Shown here: positions 51,318 to 59,294 of the stretch, one piece after another
Layout: each line of letters starts with the position of its first letter
How positions within the stretch are numbered: the stretch's first letter is position 1
NCBI GenBank assembly: GCA_946183415.1
Contig: CAMHAM010000010.1
Location: 1-64,000, forward strand
Direction of reading: 5' to 3'
Origin: an uncultured Prevotella sp.
GTDB lineage: Bacteria > Bacteroidota > Bacteroidia > Bacteroidales > Bacteroidaceae
Length of the DNA stretch: 64,000 nt
Position numbers and translations under genes: made by a program
Notes under the pieces: model-generated
Databases searched by the model: none
What the model saw: only the letters and a program-made list of their open reading frames with translations
What the model was told of the DNA's origin: nothing

Positions 51318-51417
51318 AGCATAATCTTTAAATAAACTGCAATAAAAACATATTTTTGCTTATTTTTGCGAATTTGGGGACTCTTTTTGCTTATTTTAAA
51401 AATCTCTCCTTCTGCTC

Positions 51418-53685
51418 TCACTTCGTCGGCACATCCGTAAGTTTCCATTGATCCACCACGATATGGTCGTCGAGGGCCAGGATGGTGAACTTGTGATTAC
51501 CTGAAGTGAGGTGAATCGTCTGATGGCGCAGCGCCTGGTTTCGAAGCACATTCCGCTTCCACTCCTCGGAACGGAACGGCTCCTTGAGCGACCATACCAC
51601 AGCAGGCGTATCGTCGACAATCACACTATAGCGGATATCGCCTGCATCCACAGCATGAGTTGGAATCAAGGCTGTGGTCAGTGTATAGTCACCTTCACGC
51701 TCTACAGAGAAGTGATAGGTGAGTGAATCACCTTTGGGCAACCTCACAGCTTGCATCGAGTGCCCCAACATCTGCACAGTTTCTGCACCTGCGGAGGCAT
51801 GCTGGTAATCAGCTGCCGACTTAATGGTTACGATGTCGGCAGCCTCAGAGGCGAAACGTGAGCCCCGCACATCGGAAAAGACAGGTAACTGACGGGGAGC
51901 CGCATCCATCAGCCCGCGCCATTTTCCATCCTGCAATGAATTATAACGGGCCGTGAGCAACTGGATTTCCTCATAGGCGCGATGGCTTTTGACGGAATCG
52001 GAGAGAATCTTACGACTCATGGCAGCGGCAGCATACACCGGATATTCGATAGCTGCAAAGAAGGCATCGGACAACTCAGGACGAACACAGGAGCGGCAAT
52101 CTGCCACAATAGCCTTGATCCGCTCAAAATCTGAAAGACGGGCAGCAACCTCACGGGCTGTCATCCCGATACTGTCGACAGGTGAGAGCCCCCGATGGAA
52201 TACCTTCTTGTCGAGTTCCACCTGAGTCCATCCCATAAACTCCGGGCGACGCTCACCACAAAGGCGGAAGAAATCGTGCATCACCGGAAAGAGACGGTTA
52301 CCTGCCACCGTACCGAACTGTCGGCAGAGCCATCGTCGGTAATGGTCATTAAGGGTTGAGGCACTAACACTATTGATATCCCACGCCATATCGAGGAAAA
52401 GTTCGAGATCATAGCCCGCAACCTTTACATCGTGCACATTCGCTATCCAGAGCTTGCGCACATGACGATCGTAGGCTTCGCGCATCTCATTATAGATCAA
52501 GCCAGGTTGGGTGGTAGTCAGCCAAAGATAGTCGTGCGGACGTCCCCAGTAACTGAGATGATAATAGACACCTCCCCCACCCTGTCGCTGCTGTTCACGG
52601 GCATCGGAGTAACGTGTGATATAGCCATAGTTATCATCGCACCACATCAGCGTCACATAGTCAGGCACCTGCAGTCCCATCTCATAGAGTTGCAACACTT
52701 CCTTATAAGGCACGAACATTTGAGGCAGTCGTGATGGGTCACCAAGATATTGCCTCAGCAGCTCTTGTTGGTCGTTAATGACCTGCTGCAAGCCGTCGAA
52801 CTTCTCCTGATCGGTCTGATAACCTTCCATCGAACTGTCATGGATGCCACGCATGCCGATCGTAAAGATTTGGTCCTTAGAGCCTTTCACCTCCTTGAGG
52901 CGCTCTATCCAGTACTGCTGCACGGCTTCACGATTGGTCTTATAATTGAAGCGTCCGCGCTCTTGGCTGTTCCATTCTCCAACATTATTGCGCAAAAGAG
53001 GTTCACAATGGGACGTGCCCACCACTATACCACAGGAGTCGGCCATCGCCTTGGCTCCGGGCGTCTGAAAGAAGGCCACCGTGCCCTCATGCATGGCAGG
53101 CCACACGGTGTTGGCACGTAGACGGAGTAGCAACTGGAATATCTTCTTATAGGTCTGAGCGGCAATCCGGCCTTCAGGTCCAGGGGCAAAGTTCTGACAA
53201 CTCCAGGGGCGCGTACTCCAGTCCTCATCGTTGATGAAGATGCCACGATAGGCCACACTCGGTGTATGCTCCATCGAGAAGTCGTCGCTGAGCGTCAGCC
53301 GGTCTTTCTTCTCTGGCACCAGATCGCCCCACCATATCCATGGCGAGACGCCTGCCAGGCGAGATAGTTCCAGAATGCCATAGGCTGTGCCACGCGCATT
53401 ATGACCATCTACATATATCTGGCCATTTTGTACAGAGATACGGAAACCGTCGTCGGAGCCCTTGCCCTGAGTAATGACAATCGCCGGTTTCCGGGCAACC
53501 ACAGGAACAAGACTCGTTACCTGTCGCATATCGTCCTTCCACATCTCGAGTGCTGTTGTCACTACAGGATCGGCATCCGAGGGTAAACTGTAAGTAACAG
53601 GATGTGTGTCATCGAACCACACCATAGCCGAAACAATCATAGAGGGTAATGCCAGCAATAGTGTCAATAGTAGTCTTCTTTTCAT
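51418..53685 (-). CDS. GH115 alpha-glucuronidase, secreted
   Basis: 755 residues with signal peptide (MIVSAMVWFD at its end). GH115 pattern: GTAYGILELSRLAGVSPWIWWGDLVPEKK, YRGIFINDEDWSTRPW, LRANTVWPAMHEG, DYVTLMWCDDNYGYITR and LWIANVHDVKVAGYDLELF. A C-terminal beta domain (about 610-750) ends in a carbohydrate-binding-like pattern. GH115 removes (4-O-methyl)glucuronic acid from xylan and, in some members, glucuronic acid from arabinogalactan. Own promoter, and divergent from the DUF4450 gene. Confidence 0.92.
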   Translation of the reverse strand: MKRRLLLTLLLALPSMIVSAMVWFDDTHPVTYSLPSDADPVVTTALEMWKDDMRQVTSLVPVVARKPAIVITQGKGSDDGFRISVQNGQIYVDGHNARGTAYGILELSRLAGVSPWIWWGDLVPEKKDRLTLSDDFSMEHTPSVAYRGIFINDEDWSTRPWSCQNFAPGPEGRIAAQTYKKIFQLLLRLRANTVWPAMHEGTVAFFQTPGAKAMADSCGIVVGTSHCEPLLRNNVGEWNSQERGRFNYKTNREAVQQYWIERLKEVKGSKDQIFTIGMRGIHDSSMEGYQTDQEKFDGLQQVINDQQELLRQYLGDPSRLPQMFVPYKEVLQLYEMGLQVPDYVTLMWCDDNYGYITRYSDAREQQRQGGGGVYYHLSYWGRPHDYLWLTTTQPGLIYNEMREAYDRHVRKLWIANVHDVKVAGYDLELFLDMAWDINSVSASTLNDHYRRWLCRQFGTVAGNRLFPVMHDFFRLCGERRPEFMGWTQVELDKKVFHRGLSPVDSIGMTAREVAARLSDFERIKAIVADCRSCVRPELSDAFFAAIEYPVYAAAAMSRKILSDSVKSHRAYEEIQLLTARYNSLQDGKWRGLMDAAPRQLPVFSDVRGSRFASEAADIVTIKSAADYQHASAGAETVQMLGHSMQAVRLPKGDSLTYHFSVEREGDYTLTTALIPTHAVDAGDIRYSVIVDDTPAVVWSLKEPFRSEEWKRNVLRNQALRHQTIHLTSGNHKFTILALDDHIVVDQWKLTDVPTK

Positions 53686-53707
53686 CTTCCGTAGTTTGAT
53701 TCGGATG

Positions 53708-53739
53708 CAAAATTATAAAAAAACGGGTAAAAAAACAAA
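53708..53739 (-). promoter_or_regulatory. Promoter of the GH115 gene
   Basis: Minus strand: TTTG (53739-53736), 20-bp spacer, TAATTTTG (53715-53708). It is 23 bp upstream of the ATG. Confidence 0.65.
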
Positions 53740-53779
53740 TAATTGAACAAAACTTCTATCGCGAAATAAAATAAAGTTG

Positions 53780-53787
53780 TATTTTTG
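53780..53787 (+). promoter_or_regulatory. -7 box for the DUF4450 gene
   Basis: TATTTTTG, 21 bp before the ATG at 53808. No -33 match. Confidence 0.5.
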
Positions 53788-53807
53788 TACCCAGAAAACA
53801 AACGAAC

Positions 53808-56807
53808 ATGAAATGTCATCTACTTATCATTGCAACAGCGATGCTTTGGCCGTTTCAGGCACAGGCAGCCAGCAAGGCAAGGGCGCTGCAGTATCACCCC
53901 GACGGGCGCGATATCGTGTGTGTAAACGGCGAGAACCGCTATACCCGAGCGCTCTATGGCGGCTATTCCGACTTCCGCGTAGAGACGAGCGATCGCCCCA
54001 TCTTTGGCACTTATCGGGCGAAGAACCATCGCAATATCAGTTTTCGTCTGCATCTAAACGGACAGACCATCATGCTGGAAAACACAGCCCGATGCGAAGC
54101 CCGTTATCAGGCTGGGATGCGCACGTATCAGTTGGCTGATCCTGCCTTTGGCAAGGGCACCTTGTCGATGGCGGTGCTGGCCATGCCCGACTGCGATGCT
54201 GCCATCTGGCAGATATGTGGCGAAGGGCTACCTGCCGATGCGACCCTGGAGTGCATCGCCTGTGGCATCAGACAGCCGAAACTGAACCGCGCGGGCGACC
54301 TGAATGCCGACCCGACGGGCTGTTTCGACCCGGCTCCCGATGAGAACCACAAGCAGACGGTCAGCATCAGCGTGGGACAGGAGGCTGGCTATGTATTCCT
54401 GAAAAGCGAAGCCCAAGGCGCCTATCTGCTGACGACGCCCTCGCAGGCCGAAGCCCTGTCGCTATGGAATAGGGCCATGCAGCACAGCGAGTGGCTGGCC
54501 AACAGGATTGTCTTCGATACGCCCGATCCTTATATCAACACGCTTGGCAGCGCGCTGATGGCTGCTGCCGACGGTGCCTGGGGCGGGGAAGTGTGGATGC
54601 ACGGAGCCGTTGCTTGGCGCATGCCGCTGGCAGGCTGGCGGGCTGGCTATCTGGGTGATGTGCTCGGCTTACAAGACCGTGCCATCACGCATTTCTCGGC
54701 CTATGCCAACAGTCAGGTGAAGGATGTCGAACCCACGATTCCTCACCCGGCGCAAGATCCCGAAAAAGGCATGACCAGAGCCGTCAAGACCTGGGGCACG
54801 CAGATGTACTCGAATGGCTATATCTGCCGCAATCCCAACCGCGACGATATCATGCACCACTACGACATGAACCTGAACTATATCGACGAACTGCTGTGGC
54901 ACTTCCAGTATGATGCCGATACCGTCTATATGCGTAAGATGTGGCCCGTGTTGAAGCGCCATCTCGACTGGGAGAAACGTAACTACGACCCCGACGAAGA
55001 CGGGCTCTATGATGCCTACTGCTGCATCTGGGCCAGCGATGCGCTCTATTATAACAGCGGTGCCGTCACCCACTCGTCGGCCTATAACTATCGCGGCTTT
55101 GCCCTGGCAGCCCGTATCGCCGAGATACTGGGCGAAGATCCGACCTATTACCGGCAAGAGGCGGCGAAAACCCTGAAGGCCATGAACGAACAACTATGGC
55201 TGAAGCATCGGGGACACTGGGCGGAATATAAGGATTTCATGGGATTGAGGCGCACCCACGACCATGCTGCCCTGTGGAGTATCTATACACCGATAGACTG
55301 TGGCGCTGCTACCGAGGAGATGGCGTTCAGGGCGACGCAATATGTTGACTCGTGTATTCCCCATATCCCCGTTGTCATGACCGAGAAGACTCACAAGGCG
55401 CTACAGTTGCAGACCATCTCTACCACCGACTGGTTGCCCTACGACTGGAGCATCAACAATGTGGCTGCAGCCGAGGTGATGCACATGGCGCTGGCCTATT
55501 TCGAGGCAGGGCGCAGCGAGGAAGGCTACAGGCTCGTCAAAGCCAACATCATGGATCAGGCCTATCTGGGCGACAGTCCGGGCAATTTCGGGCAGATCAG
55601 TTATTACGACAAGGCACGCGGTGAACTCTATCGCGACTTCTCCGACAATACGGGTATCTCTGCCCGCACCTTTATCCAAGGGCTCTATGGCATCGTCCCC
55701 GACGCGCTCCATGGGCGCTGCATTCTCCGTCCAGGCTTCCCAGCCGAATGGAAACACGCTTCGATCTCTACGCCTTATTTCAAGTATTCCTTCCGTCGTG
55801 AAGGCAACAAAGAGATCTACGAGATAGAGCAGAACTTCGCCCACCCCCTGCAGATTGTGCTCCGACAGAACACGGGCTATGGCTATGTGGAGACGCTCGG
55901 AACCAGCGAGAAGAAACAGACCATCATCGTGTCGCGAGCGAAGCGGCAGACTGCTCCCAAGCCTCTGCTGACGGCAGAGCGCTTCGACGGTAAGGCGTGG
56001 GGAAATGGTTTCGACGATGTCATAACCGACAGACTCTGGCCAGTAGATATCAGCAGCCAGTTCAACAGCCGGGTATCGGATATCTTCAAGAATTTCTATC
56101 TCTCGCCCCGTTCTCCTTATACTACGCTTCAGATTCCCGTCCACGGTATCGGAGAGTGGTGCCACCCCGAGATGATGGCTACCATCGACGATTCTGCCTT
56201 GCGGGAGAGGGTAAAGGATGGACTGCTAACGGTAGGGATAGGCGATGGCATACCTTTCATGTACCTCAAGACGGGGCGTAATATCGTCTATACCTCGCTG
56301 TGGGACAATTATCCCGATACAGTCTCCATCACGCTCTCAGGCGCCGCATCGCATGCCTATCTGCTGATGGCAGGCAGCACCAATCACATGCAGAGCCATA
56401 TCGATAACGGCCTGATTACCGTGACCTATACCGACGGGACTACCACCGAACTGCCTTTGCGGAATCCCCACAACTGGTGCCCTATCGAACAAGACTATTA
56501 TGAAGACGGACTGGCCTTCCATGCCGCCCAACCCCGTCCTTACCGGATTGACTTTGCTTCGGCAGTCGTCTCAAGAGAGTTGATGCCGATGGGCGAGCAC
56601 TATGGGCGCCCGGCAGCCACGGGTGTCGCTGCCAGTTATTATGACCGCAACTTTGAGCGTGGTGCAGGCATCATCCTTGATATGCCGCTTAATTCACAGA
56701 AAACGCTAAGGAGCCTGACCATCAGAACCTTGTCGAACGATGTCGTGATCGGACTGATGGGCATCACCTTGCAGCGCCCCGCAAACGTTAGTACGCAGCA
56801 GAAGTGA
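53808..56807 (+). CDS. DUF4450 six-hairpin glycosidase-like protein, secreted
   Basis: 999 residues with signal peptide ending AQAAS. N-terminal beta-rich DUF4450-like region (DIVCVNGENRYTRALYGGYS..FRVETSDRP), central (alpha/alpha)6 part with WMHGAVAWRMPLAGWRAGY, LLWHFQYDADTVYMRKMWPV, YDPDEDGLYDAYCCIWASD and EMAFRATQYVDSC, and a C-terminal beta region. The acidic residues in DEDGLYD are candidates for catalysis, judging from related six-hairpin hydrolases. Reaction unknown. It lies between GH115 and GH35 genes and overlaps the convergent GH35 gene by 20 bp. Confidence 0.8.
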   Translation: MKCHLLIIATAMLWPFQAQAASKARALQYHPDGRDIVCVNGENRYTRALYGGYSDFRVETSDRPIFGTYRAKNHRNISFRLHLNGQTIMLENTARCEARYQAGMRTYQLADPAFGKGTLSMAVLAMPDCDAAIWQICGEGLPADATLECIACGIRQPKLNRAGDLNADPTGCFDPAPDENHKQTVSISVGQEAGYVFLKSEAQGAYLLTTPSQAEALSLWNRAMQHSEWLANRIVFDTPDPYINTLGSALMAAADGAWGGEVWMHGAVAWRMPLAGWRAGYLGDVLGLQDRAITHFSAYANSQVKDVEPTIPHPAQDPEKGMTRAVKTWGTQMYSNGYICRNPNRDDIMHHYDMNLNYIDELLWHFQYDADTVYMRKMWPVLKRHLDWEKRNYDPDEDGLYDAYCCIWASDALYYNSGAVTHSSAYNYRGFALAARIAEILGEDPTYYRQEAAKTLKAMNEQLWLKHRGHWAEYKDFMGLRRTHDHAALWSIYTPIDCGAATEEMAFRATQYVDSCIPHIPVVMTEKTHKALQLQTISTTDWLPYDWSINNVAAAEVMHMALAYFEAGRSEEGYRLVKANIMDQAYLGDSPGNFGQISYYDKARGELYRDFSDNTGISARTFIQGLYGIVPDALHGRCILRPGFPAEWKHASISTPYFKYSFRREGNKEIYEIEQNFAHPLQIVLRQNTGYGYVETLGTSEKKQTIIVSRAKRQTAPKPLLTAERFDGKAWGNGFDDVITDRLWPVDISSQFNSRVSDIFKNFYLSPRSPYTTLQIPVHGIGEWCHPEMMATIDDSALRERVKDGLLTVGIGDGIPFMYLKTGRNIVYTSLWDNYPDTVSITLSGAASHAYLLMAGSTNHMQSHIDNGLITVTYTDGTTTELPLRNPHNWCPIEQDYYEDGLAFHAAQPRPYRIDFASAVVSRELMPMGEHYGRPAATGVAASYYDRNFERGAGIILDMPLNSQKTLRSLTIRTLSNDVVIGLMGITLQRPANVSTQQK

Positions 56808-58794
56808 TGCTGACGACAGATTCTCCAGGGGTGGTATCTGCCTCACGCGGGAAATAGACAGGCATATCCTTTTGTAGTGGCAGGATGCGTAGTTCCAGAC
56901 TGGTGCAACTCTCTGGCAGTCGCCACAGTCCCATCAGAAACGGTCGGCCATTATAGAAGTTGTCGGCTACCAGCTTCCCGTCGGCATACAGTCGGGCACA
57001 GTCACCGCGATAAGCAATCTGGAGCAATGCCTGGCGCTGTTGCGGCAGATGAATGGTATAGACGGCAGCCTGTTCAAAGTCTTCATCGGTGGGCTCTTCT
57101 GCCACACGATTCACGCCGATGGTAATCGTTCGCAGGGCTCTTGCCTCCTTCTCCTTCTGATAGGCTACCGCTGTGGACCTCGCCTGTGGCTCGTCTGCTT
57201 GCAGGAAAAGTCTTTCTGCCTGTTCGGAGGTCAGCAGATAGATGTTCTGACAGACGGGCTTGGCCGTGCCCGAGGGTTTCAGATTCTTCAGCACCTTGCC
57301 ATTCTGCAAGGCGATGGTTGACGGGATGCCTTTCACCTGAGCCAGATAGATCTTGCCATCGCGCTTGGCTATGGGCTGTGCCGTGGCATAGCGGATGCCA
57401 TCGATATTCACAGGCAGGATACACATCGTGCCTGCAGGGATGGTCAGTTTCGGCAGTTTCACCCCACAGGCCTCCAACTGCACGTGGCTTTTGGTCGAAA
57501 GATTCTGTAGACGTTCATAGTTGTTGATGAAGATGAAACCGGTACCGTCTTTCGCGCGATACGACCAGCGCAGAAACGAGTCATCGCCTTTCTGAATATC
57601 CTGCGGACATGGGAATACGGCCTCCATCGGAGCAAGCAGATCGCCCCAGTCGTGCATGAACAGATGCAGTTTCCTCAGCATGTAGTAGTGAGGATTCTTC
57701 TGTCCGAACTCACCGAGGGGCGCCTGGAAGTCGTAGGTCTTCACCGGCATGTCGTTATAGTTGGTGGCTGGAGTGCGCTGCATCTCGTTGAGCCAGATCT
57801 TGCCATCGGGGTTCGTGCCACCATGATACATATAGTAGCCCAGAAGGTTGGAGCCACTGCCGAGTTTCACGATGGCCATCGAGTAGGCATCCTCAGGATA
57901 CAGATAAGGCCGACGGTGATAGGCCGTCATCATGCCACCGCCCAGTTCGCAGGTGAAGTAGGGATACTGTTCATCGCCTTCATTCAGCCGCTCCTCCTGT
58001 TTGCCTAACTGTTCGGTTGCAATGGCAGTCGAAGAGCGGAAGGCCTTGAAGTTGAAAGCCTTGTAGTAGTTGCCTGCCGTCTCCTCGATGGAGCGTTCCC
58101 AGAACCCGTCGGCATAGTCGCCATAATGAGGAATCATCTCGCCGAAAGGTACGGGTGAGGCCAGTTCTGGCCAGCCTGTGCGGGTGTAGAAAGGGAGATC
58201 GAAGCCAATCTCGCGGGCCATCTGCTTGAGCCGCATCAGGTAAGAGCCGTGTCCGCTGTATTCGTTGTCGAACTGCATGGCCATCACGGGACCACCGTCT
58301 TTCCATTGCAAGCCCTGCACCTGGGTAAAAATCTGACGGTAGAGCCGTTCGGTATAGGCCAGGAAGACGGGATCTTCAGACCGCATCTCACAGCCTTTGG
58401 AGAACAGCCAGTCAGGGATGCCGCCACAGCGTGCCTCACCATGGCAGAACGGTCCTACGCGCAGCACGACGGGCAACTGCTCCTGACTGCAAACCTCGAG
58501 AAACTGGCGCAGACAGCGCTGACCACTCCAGTCGAACACGCCTTCCGTCTCCTCAATATGATTCCAGAACACATAACAGGCGATAACCGTTACACCACCC
58601 TCCTTCATCTTCCGTACCTCATCAGCCCATTCGGCCTGAGGTATGCGCGAATAATGCACCTCACCCATCACGGGACAGACTCGCTGCCCATCGATTATCA
58701 GGCTGTACTTATCCCAAGTCACTTCAGGAACCTCTGCAGCCACAGCCATACTCAGCCCCAGCAGCCAACTCATCACGATAGTAAATTGTCTCAT
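56788..58794 (-). CDS. GH35 beta-galactosidase, secreted
   Basis: 668 residues from ATG 58794 (MRQFTIVMSW), chosen because a signal peptide starts there (LGLSMAVAAEV); an upstream in-frame ATG at 58815 adds seven residues. GH35 motifs: ARIPQ-like start SRIPQAEWADEVRKMKEGG, the acid/base Glu in AMQFDNEYSG near residue 179, and the nucleophile Glu in YFTCELGGGM near 280. C-terminal beta domains carry ARLYADGKLVADNFYNGRPF. It removes terminal beta-galactose, for example from pectic galactan, arabinogalactan or xyloglucan. Confidence 0.93.
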   Translation of the reverse strand: MRQFTIVMSWLLGLSMAVAAEVPEVTWDKYSLIIDGQRVCPVMGEVHYSRIPQAEWADEVRKMKEGGVTVIACYVFWNHIEETEGVFDWSGQRCLRQFLEVCSQEQLPVVLRVGPFCHGEARCGGIPDWLFSKGCEMRSEDPVFLAYTERLYRQIFTQVQGLQWKDGGPVMAMQFDNEYSGHGSYLMRLKQMAREIGFDLPFYTRTGWPELASPVPFGEMIPHYGDYADGFWERSIEETAGNYYKAFNFKAFRSSTAIATEQLGKQEERLNEGDEQYPYFTCELGGGMMTAYHRRPYLYPEDAYSMAIVKLGSGSNLLGYYMYHGGTNPDGKIWLNEMQRTPATNYNDMPVKTYDFQAPLGEFGQKNPHYYMLRKLHLFMHDWGDLLAPMEAVFPCPQDIQKGDDSFLRWSYRAKDGTGFIFINNYERLQNLSTKSHVQLEACGVKLPKLTIPAGTMCILPVNIDGIRYATAQPIAKRDGKIYLAQVKGIPSTIALQNGKVLKNLKPSGTAKPVCQNIYLLTSEQAERLFLQADEPQARSTAVAYQKEKEARALRTITIGVNRVAEEPTDEDFEQAAVYTIHLPQQRQALLQIAYRGDCARLYADGKLVADNFYNGRPFLMGLWRLPESCTSLELRILPLQKDMPVYFPREADTTPGESVVSITSAAY

Positions 58795-58904
58795 TAAATG
58801 CTTCCCCCCTTTCATTTTTTATGTAGTATCATTTTGGTTGCAAATTTAAGCAGAATATCTGATAATTCCAAATTTTCAGGCGATTTTCCCTCTTTTGGGT
58901 GCAA

Positions 58905-58941
58905 CAAAGGTACGATCGCCACATTTACATCGGCAAAGGTA
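58905..58941 (-). promoter_or_regulatory. Two -7 boxes for the GH35 gene
   Basis: Minus-strand TACCTTTG occurs at 58912-58905 and again at 58941-58934, 29 bp apart. Both fit TAnnTTTG; they lie 111-147 bp upstream of the ATG, giving a long untranslated leader. Confidence 0.5.
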
Positions 58942-59001
58942 CAACATTTTTCGCCAGATTCCAAACATTTTGGCCTTTCCAAGTTAGCCAAAACCACGCT
59001 G

Positions 59002-59086
59002 ACGAAACGTAACGAATCGCATCACGAAACGTAACGTTTTACCATGCGAAAAGTAATGAATTGCATGGCGATTCGTTACGTTTTGT
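59002..59086. repeat. Long inverted repeat with internal direct repeat in the GH35/GH3 divergent region
   Basis: ACGAAACGTAACGAATCGC (59002-59020) pairs with GCGATTCGTTACGTTTTGT (59068-59086), 19 of 19 with one G-T. Inside, ACGAAACGTAACG is directly repeated (59002-59014 and 59024-59036) and CCATGC/GCATGG forms an inner stem. Located between divergent promoters. Confidence 0.75.
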
Positions 59087-59144
59087 GGCGGACTTCACGC
59101 CTGCGCGCGCATTAACAAGTATGCGCGGGAGTAGAGCAACTTTG

Positions 59145-59202
59145 CAGCATCCTTACAGCACAGTTGCAGCACAGTTGCAGCATCCACAGACGCATGATGC
59201 GT
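59145..59202. promoter_or_regulatory. Four tandem 11-bp CAGCA units and a palindrome upstream of the GH3 promoter
   Basis: Units CAGCATCCTTA, CAGCACAGTTG, CAGCACAGTTG, CAGCATCCACA run without gaps from 59145 to 59188. ACGCAT-G-ATGCGT follows at 59190-59202. The 11-bp period is close to one DNA turn and points to a regulator binding on one face. They end 34 bp upstream of the -33 box. Confidence 0.55.
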
Positions 59203-59235
59203 GAACCACCGAAAATAAAGAAAAACAGCAAAAGA

Positions 59236-59267
59236 TTTGGACTCTTCGATAAAAATTCGTATCTTTG
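59236..59267 (+). promoter_or_regulatory. Promoter of the GH3 gene
   Basis: TTTG (59236-59239), 20-bp spacer, TATCTTTG (59260-59267). It rules out the TTG at 59265 as the start and supports ATG 59295 or 59301. Confidence 0.7.
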
Positions 59268-59294
59268 CACCTGATAACTACTATAAAAGTGAGA

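Noticed and set aside
55401..56165. 254-codon minus-strand frame opposite DUF4450
   Set aside because: Antisense shadow; the plus-strand frame is continuous over 999 codons with family features.
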